Part shown: in pieces, positions 50,501 through 63,090 of the stretch
How the letters are laid out: each line of letters starts with the position of its first letter
Numbering within the stretch: position 1 is the stretch's first letter
Source: Cucumis sativus
Lineage: Eukaryota > Streptophyta > Magnoliopsida > Cucurbitales > Cucurbitaceae
Length of the DNA stretch: 64,000 nt
Assembly: GCF_000004075.3 (NCBI RefSeq)
Contig: NC_026657.2
Span: forward strand, 31,280,408 to 31,344,407
Direction of reading: 5' to 3'
Notes under the pieces: model-generated
The model's database searches: none
Told to the model about the DNA's origin: nothing
Seen by the model: only the letters and a program-made list of their open reading frames with translations
Position numbers and translations under genes: made by a program

Positions 50501-53500
50501 GGTGGCACTCATTAAAATAAGACGTAAATCTGGCCGCTGAGGAAGAAGGTTCCGCAAAATTATTAATAAAAAGTCTTCATTCATGCCTCTTTCATGTATT
50601 TCATCCACAAGCAAATGGCTAACACCAGTCAATTGTGGGTCCTGAACCTGAAATTCAAGACGAGGAGCCCCTAAGATTGTGTACCTATCACAGCTTTCAG
50701 CAGGCTAAGAGACCATGACCTTACCAAAACCACAACACAAGCACAAGCACAATTTTCAGACAAGAATTAAAACAGAATAGCCAAAATTTGGAGCCTATGT
50801 AAGGACTGGAAAAATCTGAAGATGTGTCTAGATGGAATTAAATTTCCAACAACATAAATAGCTAGGAATTAGTTTTCAAGTGCTGACTCATAATTCAGTA
50901 AACACTGCAAATCACAACTAACAAGCATAGGCCAGAGATTTTTTTTTATCAAGCTACTTTATGCAACACCTTTATAGTTTAATTATAAATATGCATAACA
51001 TAGATGAGATTATTGGAGGAAAAAAAAGGGATCTATGGCCTATTAAAAGGATATCAGAACACATGCACGTGAAAAGCATATGTACCAACTGCCGGAGTAG
51101 AACTCCAGTGGTGCAAAATAGTAGTCGAGTCTGAGCTGATTGTTTTGCTTCCAATCGTATTTGATAACCGACTGTTTCACCAAGATTTTCTCCCCTTTCA
51201 GAGGATATACGAGCAGCAACTGAAATAGCAGAGATACGCCGAGGTTGGGTGCATATTATTCGGCAGTCAGCACCACGAAGTTTTGATATCTCCTCTTCTA
51301 AAATAAATTGAGGGAGCTGTGTGGTTTTACCACAACCTGTCTCTCCTGAAACAACCAATACCTAGCATTCAAGACAAAAATTGTGGTCAGCATTAACTAG
51401 AGAAATAAAGCCAAAATGCCCCTAAGTCAAACATTCAAAGAAATCAACACACTCCATGGAAAGTCGCCTTTGAGAAAATAGAGATTCAATCAATTGATAC
51501 AATATATCTTGTAGAAAAATATATAGAATACTAGAGGGAAATTCAAAGGTTGATAGCCTTCTTCTTTTTCTTCTTTTTTTTTCTGGAAGTAGAATCAACA
51601 ACTTTCATTGAGAAAAAAAAAATGAAAAAATACAGAGGCATACAAAAACAAAAAAACCCACAAAGGCAACCCCTAAAGAAAGGGTTTCCAACTAAGTAAG
51701 ATGTTACCTAGAGTGTAATTACAAAAAAAATTCAAAACAACACATGAAATCTCACTAGGGTCCTTATCAGAACCTCTAAACACCCAAGTGACCCTCCCCA
51801 ATATCTCATAACACAGCATACACTCCAGCAAACAATAGCAAATGGCCTATCTCTCTAAAAGGCAAATGGAGTACGCAAATGGAGTAGGAACTCTACAATC
51901 ATCGCATGAATATCCCTTCTGTCAGCTATCTAAACAACAAACTCTTGAAGGATCCAAGTCTTAGACTGCAACCCCAAAGAAGGTGATTCAAGTTTTTCTC
52001 CGCCTTCCAAAAAAAAATACAATCAAAAGGACCCATTAATGGGATCATCTTCCGAGCAAGCCTGTCCAAAGTGCTCACACGGCCAAGCAAAACCTACCAG
52101 GTAAAGAACTTCATTTCCTTTGGTATCTTAATCCTCCAAACCACATCAATGACCGATTCACTAATATAAAGGAATCCAACAACAATCTAAAGAAAGGCTT
52201 TTGCAAACTGAGTCAGGAGCCTTAAATAGGAAAATAAAATATATAGGAGTACTACTCAGCACAAATTTGATCAGAGTAAGCTGTAAGCCTACTAACCTTG
52301 GAAAAATAGCCTTTCTTCCGAGCGGCAAGCCTTTTACAAATATTCTCATAAATGGGATCCAAAAAAGACAAAACCCTCAAGTTAACCCCCAAAAGAGAGG
52401 TCAAGATAACAGAAAGGCAAGGACCCAAGCTCGCAAAAAAACTCACCTACCCACCTTCCAAGCTTATCCCAATCACAATTAATACCCAAGATTTGCACTT
52501 ACTCTTACAAATTTTAATCACAGACATCGCCCTAAACAACCCCACCATATGGTTAAGGATAAAAGAGTCCTCATTGCCATAACACAACAACATGGAATCA
52601 ACATCAGCACTCAAAGTGGGACAAGAAGAGGGATAGAGGGTCCCCTTGTCTGAAGACTCTAGAACCCCGAATCAATCCCTTAGCAGTTCCAATAAGAATA
52701 GAGTAGTTCGCTTTTCTAACACAACCCCACATCCATATTCTCCATTTCTAACCAAAGCCTTTCTTCTTCATCACCTTATACAAAAAGATCCAATCAACCG
52801 ATTATAAGCCTTTTGAAAGTGAAGTTTGAAAATAACATCCTCCTTCTTGTTAGCTCTATAATCCTCATTGGCTATGAGAGCCTGGAATTGCCTGAAAATA
52901 ACACCCTCCCCAATGACTTCATTGGCTATTATAGCCATGCTTCATTGGCTATTATAGCCATGCCGAATGGGACTTTCTGGATAGAGAAGAAAGGCTTACA
53001 AATAAATTAAAATTAATAATAATAAACCCTATTTTCAAGGTTTTTTAGTCAATTCCAGTGGCTGCTGTTCTCATCAAACTAGTGGATGCCAACATACACT
53101 TCATCAGAGCCAATCACAAGCAAACAGCTTCATTTCAAATTGTGTTCGAAAATCTCCATGCCCAATAACTAGTGATGCCACTTGGTAGGAAATAGCATGT
53201 AATAGTAAACGAAGTGAAATTGCAAATGTTAATGCCCAAGCTCAAGCTCTCTCTCCCATTTCCATTTCGATACCCAAATATCTTCCTACCTTACTCACAC
53301 TTCCCCCTTTCCTTGTAAACCATAGGAAATGGACTCAACTCTCTAAGGAGTTCTTTGGGAAGCTGAGTTTATTGTTATAGTTTGTGAGTTACAATAGTCT
53401 ATGTTTGAGGTGCTAACTATTTTAGTCTAGGTTATAAATAAGAAAAGATGATAATTACAAAATTGTAAACACCGTAGACAATGAAGATTTTCAAATAATT

Positions 53501-55397
53501 ATACCGCAGCTAAATGTGAGTTATAATAATTAGGGATTTCAAATGTTATAATGGAAAGCCCAAACATCGAGTGGGTTATGATAGCCCGCTCCACCCAAGA
53601 CAACTTTGGGCCCACATGCCCCTAACAAAGTCAACATACTCCAGCTATCCCATATAACCACATGAATACTGTTTAAGTGAGCTCCAAGCTTGTTTGTGGC
53701 ATCCACACTCTTTCTTAGGTAGTCCAAGTCTAAATCTCCACCATTAGTCATGTTAAACAACCGATGGACCAAACAATTAACAATTCAAAGAATGTCAAAT
53801 CGATCGCAAATGTTCAGCATAAAATAGTGTGTTGCATGCACAGCTTACATCCTTTCTGGTATTTTTTTGTTCAAATCAGGTAAGGAGAGAAGAAAATGTT
53901 CAAATTTTCAAAAATGAATGTAACTTTTGGCTAAAATAATTATGAAGGTCAATAGAGACAGAGTATTTGTACCTGGTTTTCTGTCATTGCTTTTATAAAT
54001 TCAGATTTTACACTGAATGCAGGAAGCTGTTCTCTAAATGCCAACATTGCTTTTAAGCCATCGCTTCCCTATAATGCACAATTGGTAACATTATATTCAT
54101 GTTAGAGAGAGAGAGCATTATTACAAAAGACTAGCAAATTTACTTTCATCGCTTCCTGTTTCTGCTTAAGTTCAGAACTAAGTTTCTCCTTCGCTGAATC
54201 ACTCTCCAACTTGCTGGTAGGTTTTATGTTATTTACAGAAGTTGGAAACTGTTTGCCTTCTTCAACTGATGCAGTAGAAGAAACCCTGAGCTCCCTTCCC
54301 TTACCCTGTGAATCATCCAAAAGATTTCCAACTCTCCTCTCTATATCAGTAGTCATTCGAATCTACACAAAGATTAAAATGAGGTTAGGCTCAGATTAAA
54401 CAGATTGGGTAAACATATAAGTGATTACAATTCATTCAAAGACAAAAAATGAACCTCTTTTTGAGTAGATCCATGGCGTTCATCAAGATCAGCCCGGTAA
54501 TCTGGCAATGGAACTTTACTAACCACAAGGGTCTTCCCCTTATTATACACATGGCTTCCTTTCCACAAGCACAGAATCAGAAAAATAAAGTATCAGATCC
54601 CATCTGAGGTAGCATATATATTTGTTTTTGTAGCATAGAAAGTACAAAAGGTTGCAGGCGCCTAACACGTATATTGATAAATGGCTAATAGTGAAGGAAA
54701 AACTATCCTCAATGATTAAGATAAGCAGAGCTCTGAGACCAAAATTAGTTTTTGTTTATATGGCAGCAGAAACGTACAAGTAAAGACCCTGTTGATGAGC
54801 CATATCAGAAAGGATTTCTTGGTCACTTCGACTATAACTACGCTTAATTATCATCTCCTGTTCCCCTCCTCTCTTCATCTGGTCCATCTTTGTCCACCAT
54901 TCGTCTTCATTAAGAACCTCCATCTGCATTTAGGAGTTATTCTCAATGGGGAAATAGCTTGAAATTCAAAAATTATACGCCAAATGATTTGACATCAAAT
55001 CAACATTGTAAGGTTCAATCATTATTGAAGTTGTACACTAAAAAATAACCTAATGCAATCAGCTAAACCTAATGCAAAAACTAACCCAGCTACTAAGCTG
55101 AACGGTTGTTTAACTTTCGCTCCTCCCCTTCCACGGCCACCGAACAGATCATCACTGTTCTCGACCACCTTCCAAATTCGAAAGGAAAAATAATAAAAAA
55201 CTTATAAGGAGTACCTCGGCAGCCTTTTGTCGCAGACGCTCAGCACGCCAGACCGGGTCCCACCAACGTTGCTCTCCTCTGCCGCCGCCGCCCCCTCGAC
55301 CGCCGCCACCTCCAGCTCCGCTTCGTCGACCACCGCCGCGTCCTCCTCCAGAGGAACTCCCACGACGGCCACCTTGATAGTTCGGCCGATATGACAT
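44599..55397 (-). CDS. DEAH/RHA-type ATP-dependent RNA helicase, DExH1 type
   Basis: Sixteen coding exons in consistent phase give 1000 aa (Arabidopsis DExH1, At2g35920, is about 995): 55397-55215, 54923-54778, 54554-54455, 54362-54144, 54068-53973, 51361-51086, 50647-50444, 50359-50204, 49654-49562, 48883-48669, 47666-47507, 47202-46929, 46851-46659, 46492-46306, 45524-45156, 44730-44599. A Gly/Arg-rich (RGG-like) N terminus (residues 1-42) leads to the conserved [15 protein letters not shown]. Helicase motifs are intact: [10 protein letters not shown] (254-262), Ia TQPRR, II DEIH (355-358), III SAT (387-389), [30 protein letters not shown] (616-623), followed by helicase-associated and OB-fold regions. 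The family unwinds RNA or RNA/DNA structures, as animal DHX36 does for G-quadruplexes; the plant role is little known. Intron 5 (2.6 kb) holds a LINE, and intron 10 uses a GC donor. An in-frame ATG at 55499 is rejected because a TATA box overlaps its upstream side. Confidence 0.95.
46605..46634. repeat. ATC trinucleotide microsatellite in helicase intron 13
   Basis: About nine to ten ATC units just inside the short intron between the exons 46851-46659 and 46492-46306. Confidence 0.9.
47405..47422. repeat. AC dinucleotide microsatellite in helicase intron 11
   Basis: Nine AC units after a C/T-rich stretch, in the intron between exons 47666-47507 and 47202-46929. Confidence 0.85.
51560..52830 (-). 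mobile_element. Degenerate LINE (reverse transcriptase and zf-RVT) in helicase intron 5
   Basis: Minus-strand reading shows, in order, the RT block RQGDPLS (52629-52652), a LPLG...F.RL...[10 protein letters not shown]...YFIFLFKAP stretch (about 52210-52330) and a zf-RVT domain with KFFTW and [20 protein letters not shown] (about 51975-52115). The T-rich edge near 51575 is the reverse of its A tail. Several frameshifts and stops break the ORF, so it is dead. It has the same orientation as the host gene and makes up about half of the 2.6 kb intron. The rest (52831-53972) holds a 23-bp tandem duplication and unrecognised AT-rich DNA. Confidence 0.8.
52917..52962. repeat. Perfect 23-bp tandem duplication
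   Basis: Two identical abutting units starting CTTCATTGGCTATTATAGCC (52917-52939 and 52940-52962); a diverged third copy begins near 52863. It lies next to the LINE remnant in helicase intron 5. Confidence 0.9.
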
Positions 55398-57527
55398 TGC
55401 GAATGTTGAAAAAACTGGCCGAAGTACAGAGAGTCGAGGCGGAAGAAATGGGTACTTGCAAAGCAGAGAGTGGTTAAATGCGAAGGTCCGGAGGGACATT
55501 AATTTATAGTACGTGAAATGGCACTCGACGATCGTAGTACGTGGCGCCGTGAGTCGTTCGTTGGCGTGATAAATAGTGAATGGTCTTCCAAGATAGTTCA
55601 AAAGTCACATCCATGTTTTATACATCGGATCACTTTGCTAGTTCATGTTACAACTCGTGTGACTTTTACATTCATTTTATTCTTAAAAGTTTATATTGTT
55701 TTGAAAACAATCCTAACAAACTTTATAGTTAAATTTATAGACAAGTTTTGTATTTATACATGTTTAAATTGACATAATCAATTATTAAGTAAGGTGACCA
55801 TAAACTCACGGTGGATTGAATAAACAATTATAATACTATGTTAAATAATCGTATGAGTAAAATCATAAAAATAATATAGTAGGGAAGTGGGTTAAGTTGA
55901 GTGATTCTTCACATATGTGCATTGTGTGTTTTTCACATGTGTGCTTCTACTCGTATGCAAGGTTTTTTTTTTGTGTTAAACAAACTTTGACTTTTAAAAT
56001 TTAAAATTGAGGTTTTAAATGTTTGATGATGAAAAATTGAACTTATGATTTTGGGGTTTGGATAGTGGGGTATCAACATCGTAGACAAGCTGTCAAATAG
56101 ATGATCAATGATACTCAATACGGGTAAGGAAATTTCATGCACGAAGTCGTTCAACCAAACCGACACATTCATAGTCACGTGGCAGCAATGCATCAGTGGT
56201 TGAGTGCTGGAAGAAAAAATAATAATAACAAATATTGCTCGGTTATTGAGTTTAATGATTACGATAATCTTTAATGCAATAGTCGTGATGGCCTTAGATT
56301 TCATTCAAATGGTTACGAATTATTCCATTTGTATGTAATTGATTAGTAGGTTTATTTTATGTATCTAGGCCATTCTTTATTGTCAACGTTAAGAGAACCA
56401 ATTTTTACTTGCAAAACCATCATGGACCACATCAAACATTTAACGTAGTCGCGTTCAGTCGGCCAAATGGCAGCAATTCCAATATTCAACGTGACACACT
56501 TCTTTTCAAATGACTGACATCTGTATCATCGCATCTCAAATTACTATGCAATGTTAAGGATGAGATTTCATATGTTTTATAGTTTAACCCCACGCCACAC
56601 TTCTTTTAAGATAAAATGTTTTGGCATTTAATTTATATATACAATGATTACGTGCAAAATAAAGTTACATACAACACAAAACCAATTAGTTTGGCTAAAA
56701 TTGGTGTATGTGATGATATACTTACTACTTTATAATGATAAAAATGTTAATTTCAAATGAGCATAGTCGTGTACCAAAAGTAATGATAAAATAAATGTCA
56801 TTTTAACATCTTTCATTATTGTTGTTCATATTTGTAATTAATTTGTACAAATGTTATTTTCAAATATAAAAAAAATGAACCAAAATATTTATAAATACAA
56901 TACAATATGACAATACATTGCATCTAGGCGTACAATAGACATACATAATAATCTATCTCCAGAAACCACGCGTGAAATTAATCATGACAAGTGATTTAAA
57001 ATAATTTACTTACAACAATCCTTTTTTCCCTCTTTCTTTTATTTTTGAAAAGATTTGTGATAGGATTAAGAAGACGTAAAAAAGGTAAAAACAAAGACGT
57101 GGCACATTGTTAAACCGACTAGACATTTGATTGAACGAACATTGTTGAGTTTAATTTTAATCTCAACACAATTAATTAAAATAATATGGATAAAAGAAGT
57201 AAAAAATAAAAATAAAAATAAAAATAAAAAAAGAAGGAAGGGGCTTTGCAGTTTAGCGTGCGAAAACAAATGGCCTATTAGACCAAGAAAATGGACAAAG
57301 CTCGTCGGTAGGCTGCCTCAGTAGTCCATCCCAACACCACCCCAGAATTGTTTCCGTCTCAGTTCCAACGCGGCAGTTCCCTCCAATTTTCCATTGCCGC
57401 TGCCGCCGGTGAATTTTACTGGTGTACTTGCAATTAACACCAACTGACTCGTTGATCCGGCTGGGAGATTTGCTTCCGCCATTGAAGCCGGCGTTGGTCA
57501 CTGCCGGCAGCTGAAAGGAAGGGAGTC
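55398..57527. other. Divergent 2.1 kb intergenic region between the helicase and TRAPPC8
   Basis: The two genes are head to head. The first 110 bases are the helicase leader and TATA region. The middle is AT-rich with nothing recognisable. The last 180 bases or so, GC-richer, are the leader of TRAPPC8. No ORF here is supportable. Confidence 0.55.
55502..55508 (-). promoter_or_regulatory. Likely TATA box of the DExH1-type helicase gene
   Basis: On the minus strand the context is CACGTACTATAAATTAATG. TATAAAT lies 105 bases before the chosen start, which would place transcription start near 55475 and give a leader of about 80 nt. Confidence 0.5.
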
Positions 57528-60500
57528 ATGGATCCGGCAAATACACCACTGGGCAAGATGCTGCTGGAAGAGATCACTCCGGTTATCATGGTGCTGAATA
57601 CCCCACTAGTGGAAGAAGCCTGTCTTAAGAATGGTTTTTCATTCATCCAGATGCTTAGCCCTTTCTGCTCGTTTAACAACATTGACGGTAATTGCTTGTT
57701 ATATTCTTCATACAGATTCAATTTTGTTCATACCCTTTATGCAAAGTTGTGAGAATACGAAACGCGAGAATGTTTCATGCTTGGCTGGACTTCCTTTTCG
57801 TTTCAGTGCCCGTACGCACCGCAAGTGATCAACCTTACAGAATTAAGAAATTCAGTTCACGGTTGTTTTACGGTTCGGACATTCGGCAACCAAATTTAGA
57901 GGTAACTTTTGAAACGAGATGCTTGGTTCTTGTCAAAGTTAGTTGGACAGCATTACATAGTGCATTTTCCTTTTGGATATCTGACACAAAAGAATTTAGC
58001 TGAACTGACAGTGATTGAACGAAGATTATGTAAAAACCAGCTAGCCATTTGGAAGCTCATACAACAACCTAGCCAAGTTTAATCACTACAAACACACTAG
58101 TGTACTGAGATTGAAAATTCCACGTTGCGTGATATGACTGAAGATGGATTGGATAATTTAACCATGAATTGGCACATGCCTAATTGTTGTTGAATTATTT
58201 GTTTTATATTTTGGGTTTTTTGGCTGGGTCAAGCCTATCGATCAATTCCTCTTAGAGGGTTTTAGCTAATTAGAAGGAAATAGTTTGAGGATATATTTCT
58301 TTTTGATGTGCACCTAAGGCCGTTGTTTGGTCATTGGGTTACTTAGCAGAAGAAGGCATTAGAATCGTTGGAAGTAAAAAGGAAGAGAAGACCCTCAACT
58401 CACATGACAAGCCACAAACTTAGAAGAATCACTAAAACCATGTTGATGAAATGAAAAATGTACAGCAAGTTCTGAAAGGGTCTTTCTGTCTCAAGATATT
58501 TTGATGCAATACGGAAGCCTCAGCTGGTTTTTGAAGTTTTTAACTCTGATCTTTGATGACTACTTTGCATTTGAAAACTTATATCCAAAGATTGTATTGG
58601 AGGTATCAAAGAGCTGGATAGAGTCACAGATTTCTTTTGGATTTGAAAACTTCTATTCGAAGACCAAACCAAATTATCCACAGCGTAGAGCTATAAATGA
58701 TTTTTTTTCACAAAATAACTTGATTCTTCAGTAAATGGGCCTATCAAACCAAGCTCAATTAATCTTTTTTTTTAATGAAAGCCTCACTAATGGACTTTGT
58801 GTTTATTCGTTGGCCCTGTGAGTTTGCCATTTCGGTTTGGTATTCTTTCTTTCAGTCATTTGGCATTATGGTTGCTCGTCACAAAGTGAGTCTCTTCTCA
58901 ACCCGCCTCGTGGGGAGAAGGGTCACTTTCTTTGGTTTGTGGATATGTGTGCTATTTTGTGGGTCTTGTTGGAGAGCGAAATAGTTAGGTTTTTAGAAGT
59001 GTTGAGAGGGACCCTAGTCAGGTTTTATCTCTCGATTGTTTTCATATTTTTTTGAAGGTTTTAGTTTTAAAGGCTTTTTGTAACTTTTTTTTGCAAGGGA
59101 AACAAGCCTCTTTTATTAGATAAAATGAGACTTAAACTCATAGTACAAGAGAGTTATACAAATGAGCAAAATAACCTAAGGATCAGTAGGCACTTCCAGA
59201 CATCTCAACTAGGTTGATACCCTCTTAGCGCTCTCATCATATCCAAAATAAGTGACAACAAGCACGACTAAAAGGCCAAACGAACAGTTTTTACGTCGTA
59301 AGATATTAATACATGTAAAACAAAGGGACAATCCTTGATAAACCAAAAAACTATTGAAACTGTTAAGGAGCGGTCAAGAAACATAGTAGATGCCCAAGCA
59401 ACGCCGATTCTTGGTTAGACTTGGGAGATAAAAGCGCTCCAATTTAGGTTAAAATCTGAGGTGCTGTAGCTGTAAAAAAAAGAGGTGTATATTGAACACT
59501 GTTATTTCTAAATTTGTTTCTGTTTCGTATAAATTATGTTTTCTTTATTTAGAAGTGAATCATCATTATATTTGAGGATTGGGACCTGGTTATAGAAAAA
59601 TTATTGAAATTTTGGAAGGGTTTTGCCTAAAGTATAATTTGTACTTGTATGTACCCGTGGATAAGAGGTCCCATGTTCAAATCTCCACCCATGCATTTAT
59701 TACAATACCTTTACCAAAGAAAAAAAGTATAATTTGTTAGCATCCCCATTCTATGTATCGAACATCGATATTTGCAAATGTGGCATACAGAGAGTGGTCT
59801 TAAATACATTTCAAGCATCACCTACAACATTCTTGAAATTGAATTTTCTTAAGTGCCAATCGTTTACCATATTGTTTGTATTGTTAGACCATTAAAAATG
59901 TTTCATAGAATCACATGGCAGAAAAGTGAAACTGCAGCAAAATTTTCCTGTTCTAATTCTGTATTCACTATATGAGTTTTGGTTTCTTTTGTTTTTTCAA
60001 CTATTTCCCACATCCCCAATTATTCATTTAGGCTTCAAAAGATCGGTTGAAACAAGTTATTACACAAGCCAGCGAGAAAGATATTTCTGAATTATGCTCT
60101 GATCCACCTCAACTTAAGGATGTAATTAACAGTAAGTAACGTTCATCGATTATTGGATTTTTTTTGTATGTTCATGTAAAAATTTTAATATAGAAAATAC
60201 TTCCATTAGTTGATATAATTTAGAAGACTATATCATTCAGGAGCTTTGTTTAAACTGGAGGCTTTTATTTTTCCTGATAGCTAGTTTCTCCCTTTGTTCC
60301 AGCCTCTTTTATTGGTTGACTTTCATCAGTTGATAATGTGACACGCAAATCTTTTGGCCCTTTCTATTTTTTCACTTTTTTAATTAATGTCAACTTATTT
60401 GAAACAGGAGCATACCCTCCCCCCAAAAAAAAGAAAAAGAAAAAAGAAAAAAGAAAAAGGAAGCTGGAAAGTGGAGCCATACAAAAAAGGGCTCCAATTA

Positions 60501-61112
60501 AAAACAAAAGTCCTAGCGCATAATTATAAAACTCATTTATGAAATTCAATGTACATTGTTCAAGTAAATGCTTCGTGATCTAAAACTCATTTATTATTTA
60601 TTTTACTGAAAACAAAACTCTTTATTGGAAAAGTGGAAAAAGGTAATGCTCAAAAGATACAAAAGGAGTGAAAAGAAACAAAAGTTACAAAGCAAGATTT
60701 GCAACACTTTGTTTATCCTGAAAAAAGAAGAAGAAGAAAAGAAAACAAAGAAGTAAAGAAGTTGGAGATTTTGTGAAATGCACTATGTTAGAATCCCTTT
60801 TTTGGTTTGCAGTTTACCTCATCTTCACTGGTCATGGAACAACCTTCATGAATAAAAATGGCCACTCTTACTGTCAATGAATTTGTTCCTCCTCACCCCA
60901 CCAAAAGAAAAAAAGGAAGAAATTCTTTTGTGGTTGGTTTTTTGGTTTCTTGAAGCTGTACAGTTTACACCATCTTTGGTTTATTACTGACTGAACAATC
61001 TCTGCAGGTTTTGAGTCTGCAATTCTACCTTCATGGTTTCACCTGTTCAACAAAGAGCTTATACGCAATGTATCCTTTTCAGAACATGAAGCTTTTGATC
61101 ATCCTGTGGCAT
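57528..61112 (+). CDS. TRAPP complex subunit TRAPPC8 / TRS85 homologue, N-terminal part (runs off the window)
   Basis: Four coding exons are visible: 57528-57687, 57807-57901, 60032-60131 and 61008-61112. Phases agree, giving 153 complete codons plus one base. The start MDPANTPLGKMLLEEITPV is the conserved plant TRS85/TRAPPC8 N terminus (Arabidopsis At5g16280). Further conserved blocks are VPVRTASDQPYR, the exon-3 block opening ASKDRLKQVI, and NVSFSEHEAFDHPVA, where family members continue with CLLVV. TRAPPC8 is the specific subunit of TRAPPIII, a Rab (Ypt1/RAB1-type) exchange factor at the Golgi and early autophagosomes. The last donor at 61113 (TGTAAGATT) opens an intron of at least 2.9 kb that continues past the right edge and contains the nested TRIM/SINE. 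Intron 2 (2.1 kb) carries a LINE fragment, a dispersed repeat and a short SINE. The remaining exons, most of a protein of well over 1000 residues, are outside the window. Confidence 0.92.
58770..59060 (+). mobile_element. LINE ORF2 tail fragment in TRAPPC8 intron 2
   Basis: Plus-strand frames encode WPCEFAISVWYSFFQSFGI followed by AILWVLLESE, which resemble the region after the zf-RVT domain of the LINE copies at 33340 and 38620. The frame is broken. It ends in T-rich DNA next to the dispersed repeat at 59094. Confidence 0.5.
59094..59255. repeat. Dispersed repeat, copy B (matches 39580-39700)
   Basis: It starts after a T run with GGGAAACAAGCCTC. Bases 59181-59240 match 39632-39691 in VIR intron 7. 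The orientation is the same relative to the + strand. Confidence 0.7.
59629..59737 (+). mobile_element. Short 5'-truncated SINE with perfect 14-bp target duplication in TRAPPC8 intron 2
   Basis: AAAGTATAATTTGT occurs at 59629-59642 and again at 59724-59737. Between them, 81 bp contain a B-box-like GTTCAAATCTC preceded by GAGGTCCCAT, then a short body and an A-rich tail (AAAGAAAA). The layout fits a tRNA-derived SINE that lost most of its head during insertion. Confidence 0.75.
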
Positions 61113-62668
61113 GTAAGATTATAGAAGATAAGAAGTATTCTGTATGCCTCTTTCTTTAAGTGTTATGGTACTTATATTTGTATATTTAGTGTTGTAAAGT
61201 ATCTTATACATATACTCTTGTACCATCTTTTTTACATTCTTGTATTTAGTTTAATCTTGTCTTTTTTCCCTCCTAGAAAAGGATACACAAAGGGAATGAA
61301 AAAAGATCAATGCTTTGAGATATAAGAAATAAAAAATATTAGAAACCTTGTCGCTTTTCTTCATATATCTTTAGTGTGAATAGAATATAATACCGTCATG
61401 AACTGATCACTGGAATGATAGTTGGAGTTGGTTGCATAGGTGGGTCACTGAAGGTGGTTGTTAGATCTAGTAATTAGGGATGGTTGTTGCCAAAATTGGT
61501 CATCAGAGGTAGTTTTTATCTTTGCTGGAGTTGGCCTCCAGAGGTAGTTGTTGGCTAGTATGGGAAGGAGGGAGAGTTGGTTAAAAGAGTTGTAAATAGT
61601 CTACTATAGTAAAACAAGGGTTAAAGTTACTCTTACCCCCACCTTCTTAACACGCTTCCCAAATGCTCAGTGGGCTTGTATAGTCCACTCAACCCATTCC
61701 AAGTTGGAAACTCAAACAACCCCTAAAGAATGAGATTGTATCCTTTCTCATATTAGGTTAGGTGAAAACAGCATTAGACAAGCTAACAATAGAGCGTGCA
61801 GTTCTAAATCACTCTATTGATTCTTCTCACGAATTTATCTATTTTGCTACGCCTGAAGTCTTACGACATTCTCCTTCCACACATTGATACCTTCAATACA
61901 GCCTTACTAAACGAAGTTGTTCTTAGGACCAAACTTAGATCTATTAACCAGCTTAAACTTTATACACATTGCAGTCACCACTAGCCACTAGGAAAGCAAA
62001 CGACGCATCCCATTGCTCGAGGTTACTGTTTTTGTCAGCCAACTTAATGTTTTGATAATTTTGATAATTTCATATTATCCAAGGGTCTTATTGAATTTTT
62101 TTCTCAAACTTGGGTATGGATTGAGATTTGAAAAGAAAGCAAAAACTTTATAGTGATAACTGGTAACGTTTTAGAAAGCCTAGTCTAAGAAGCACATACA
62201 CTGACATGCGACATGAATACGACATAGCACCAATACGTTGACACATCAATTTCCACAAAAGTAGGACACGCTATTATTATATTATTATACATTTTTTTTT
62301 ACAAAAATAAATATATGTATGCATAGTTTGACATATTGTGAAATATTACCTTTGAACATCGAAATAACAACTAATATGAAAAAAGGGAAATATTTAACCA
62401 ATGAAAGATAAAAACAGAAGGGAAAAGAAAATAGAAACGGGAAAAAAAGAAAGAAAGAATAGCAGGAAAGAAATTTGCCAACAGGGTCTCTTGAAGTTGC
62501 CACCATTGACGAGGTGTGTGTTCTTTTTAAATGTAATTTTTACTGGTAGATCATGGGCTAACTCTTGAGGGTGAAGTGTGTTAATGCAGAGAAATTGTGT
62601 CAAAAGTGAATTTTTATGGACTGCAATAGTGGGTGTTGTTTCACACACACATATATGATATATATAAT
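61113..62668. other. TRAPPC8 intron 4, left part
   Basis: AT-rich intron with a GGTGGTTG-type degenerate repeat at about 61410-61550. The T-rich minus-strand ORFs near 62285-62648 are low complexity. No exon matching the next TRAPPC8 block was found. Confidence 0.5.
61410..61550. repeat. Degenerate GT/GG-rich short tandem repeat
   Basis: Phrases such as GAGTTGG, GGTGGTTGTT and CAGAGGTAGTTGTTGGC recur about every 30-40 bases with many substitutions. Confidence 0.45.
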
Positions 62669-62688
62669 TTACACCTAGGTTCCTTGAT

Positions 62689-62884
62689 TGATGTAATAAG
62701 TAGAATAAAATAGTTAGTTATCCTAACTCCATAACCATTTTAACTGTTTTGTAACAACTCCCCATAAGGGCCATAACTACCTTGTAACAAACTCATTCAA
62801 GCCTCTTAATAAATACCCCATCTCTTAGCCTTTGATGGGCAAATAATTCATTTGGAGAAATAATCCCTACTTTGAATTACATCA
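62689..62884 (+). repeat. 5' LTR of the TRIM-like element
   Basis: 196-bp direct repeat with TGATGT...ACATCA ends, immediately followed by AAG and the tRNA-Met primer-binding site. Confidence 0.9.
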
Positions 62885-63090
62885 AAGTGGTATCAGAGCA
62901 GCCCCGATCTTTTGGGACGGATGGCTGGCTGGAGAGGAATAAACCCAGCTGCGGGGGACGGCCGTGTGGAAGAAGAAGCGGAAGATGACCTAACGATCAA
63001 AAAATAGTTTGGGACATAACAAGAAGGCGACAATATAAATAAATGACCCAACGATCCAATTAAACCCATTTTTCAAAAAATCAATGTTCA

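Noticed and set aside
53539..53772. 77-codon minus-strand ORF in helicase intron 5.
   Set aside because: Lies between exons with consistent phase, has no family motif, and looks like decayed transposon-derived DNA.
26018..55397. Functional link between the adjacent VIR and RNA helicase genes.
   Set aside because: Same-strand adjacency of two RNA-related genes in a plant genome is not evidence of shared function; conserved synteny and co-expression would be needed.
55398..55601. In-frame N-terminal extension of the helicase (ATGs at 55499 and 55601) that resembles an organelle presequence (basic, Ser/Leu/Phe-rich, no acidic residues from 55499).
   Set aside because: A TATAAAT box lies immediately upstream of the 55499 ATG, so transcription probably starts downstream of it; its -3 base is T (weak context), while the 55397 ATG has G at -3 and begins the family's conserved MSY start. 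5' RACE reads beyond 55499 would reopen the question.
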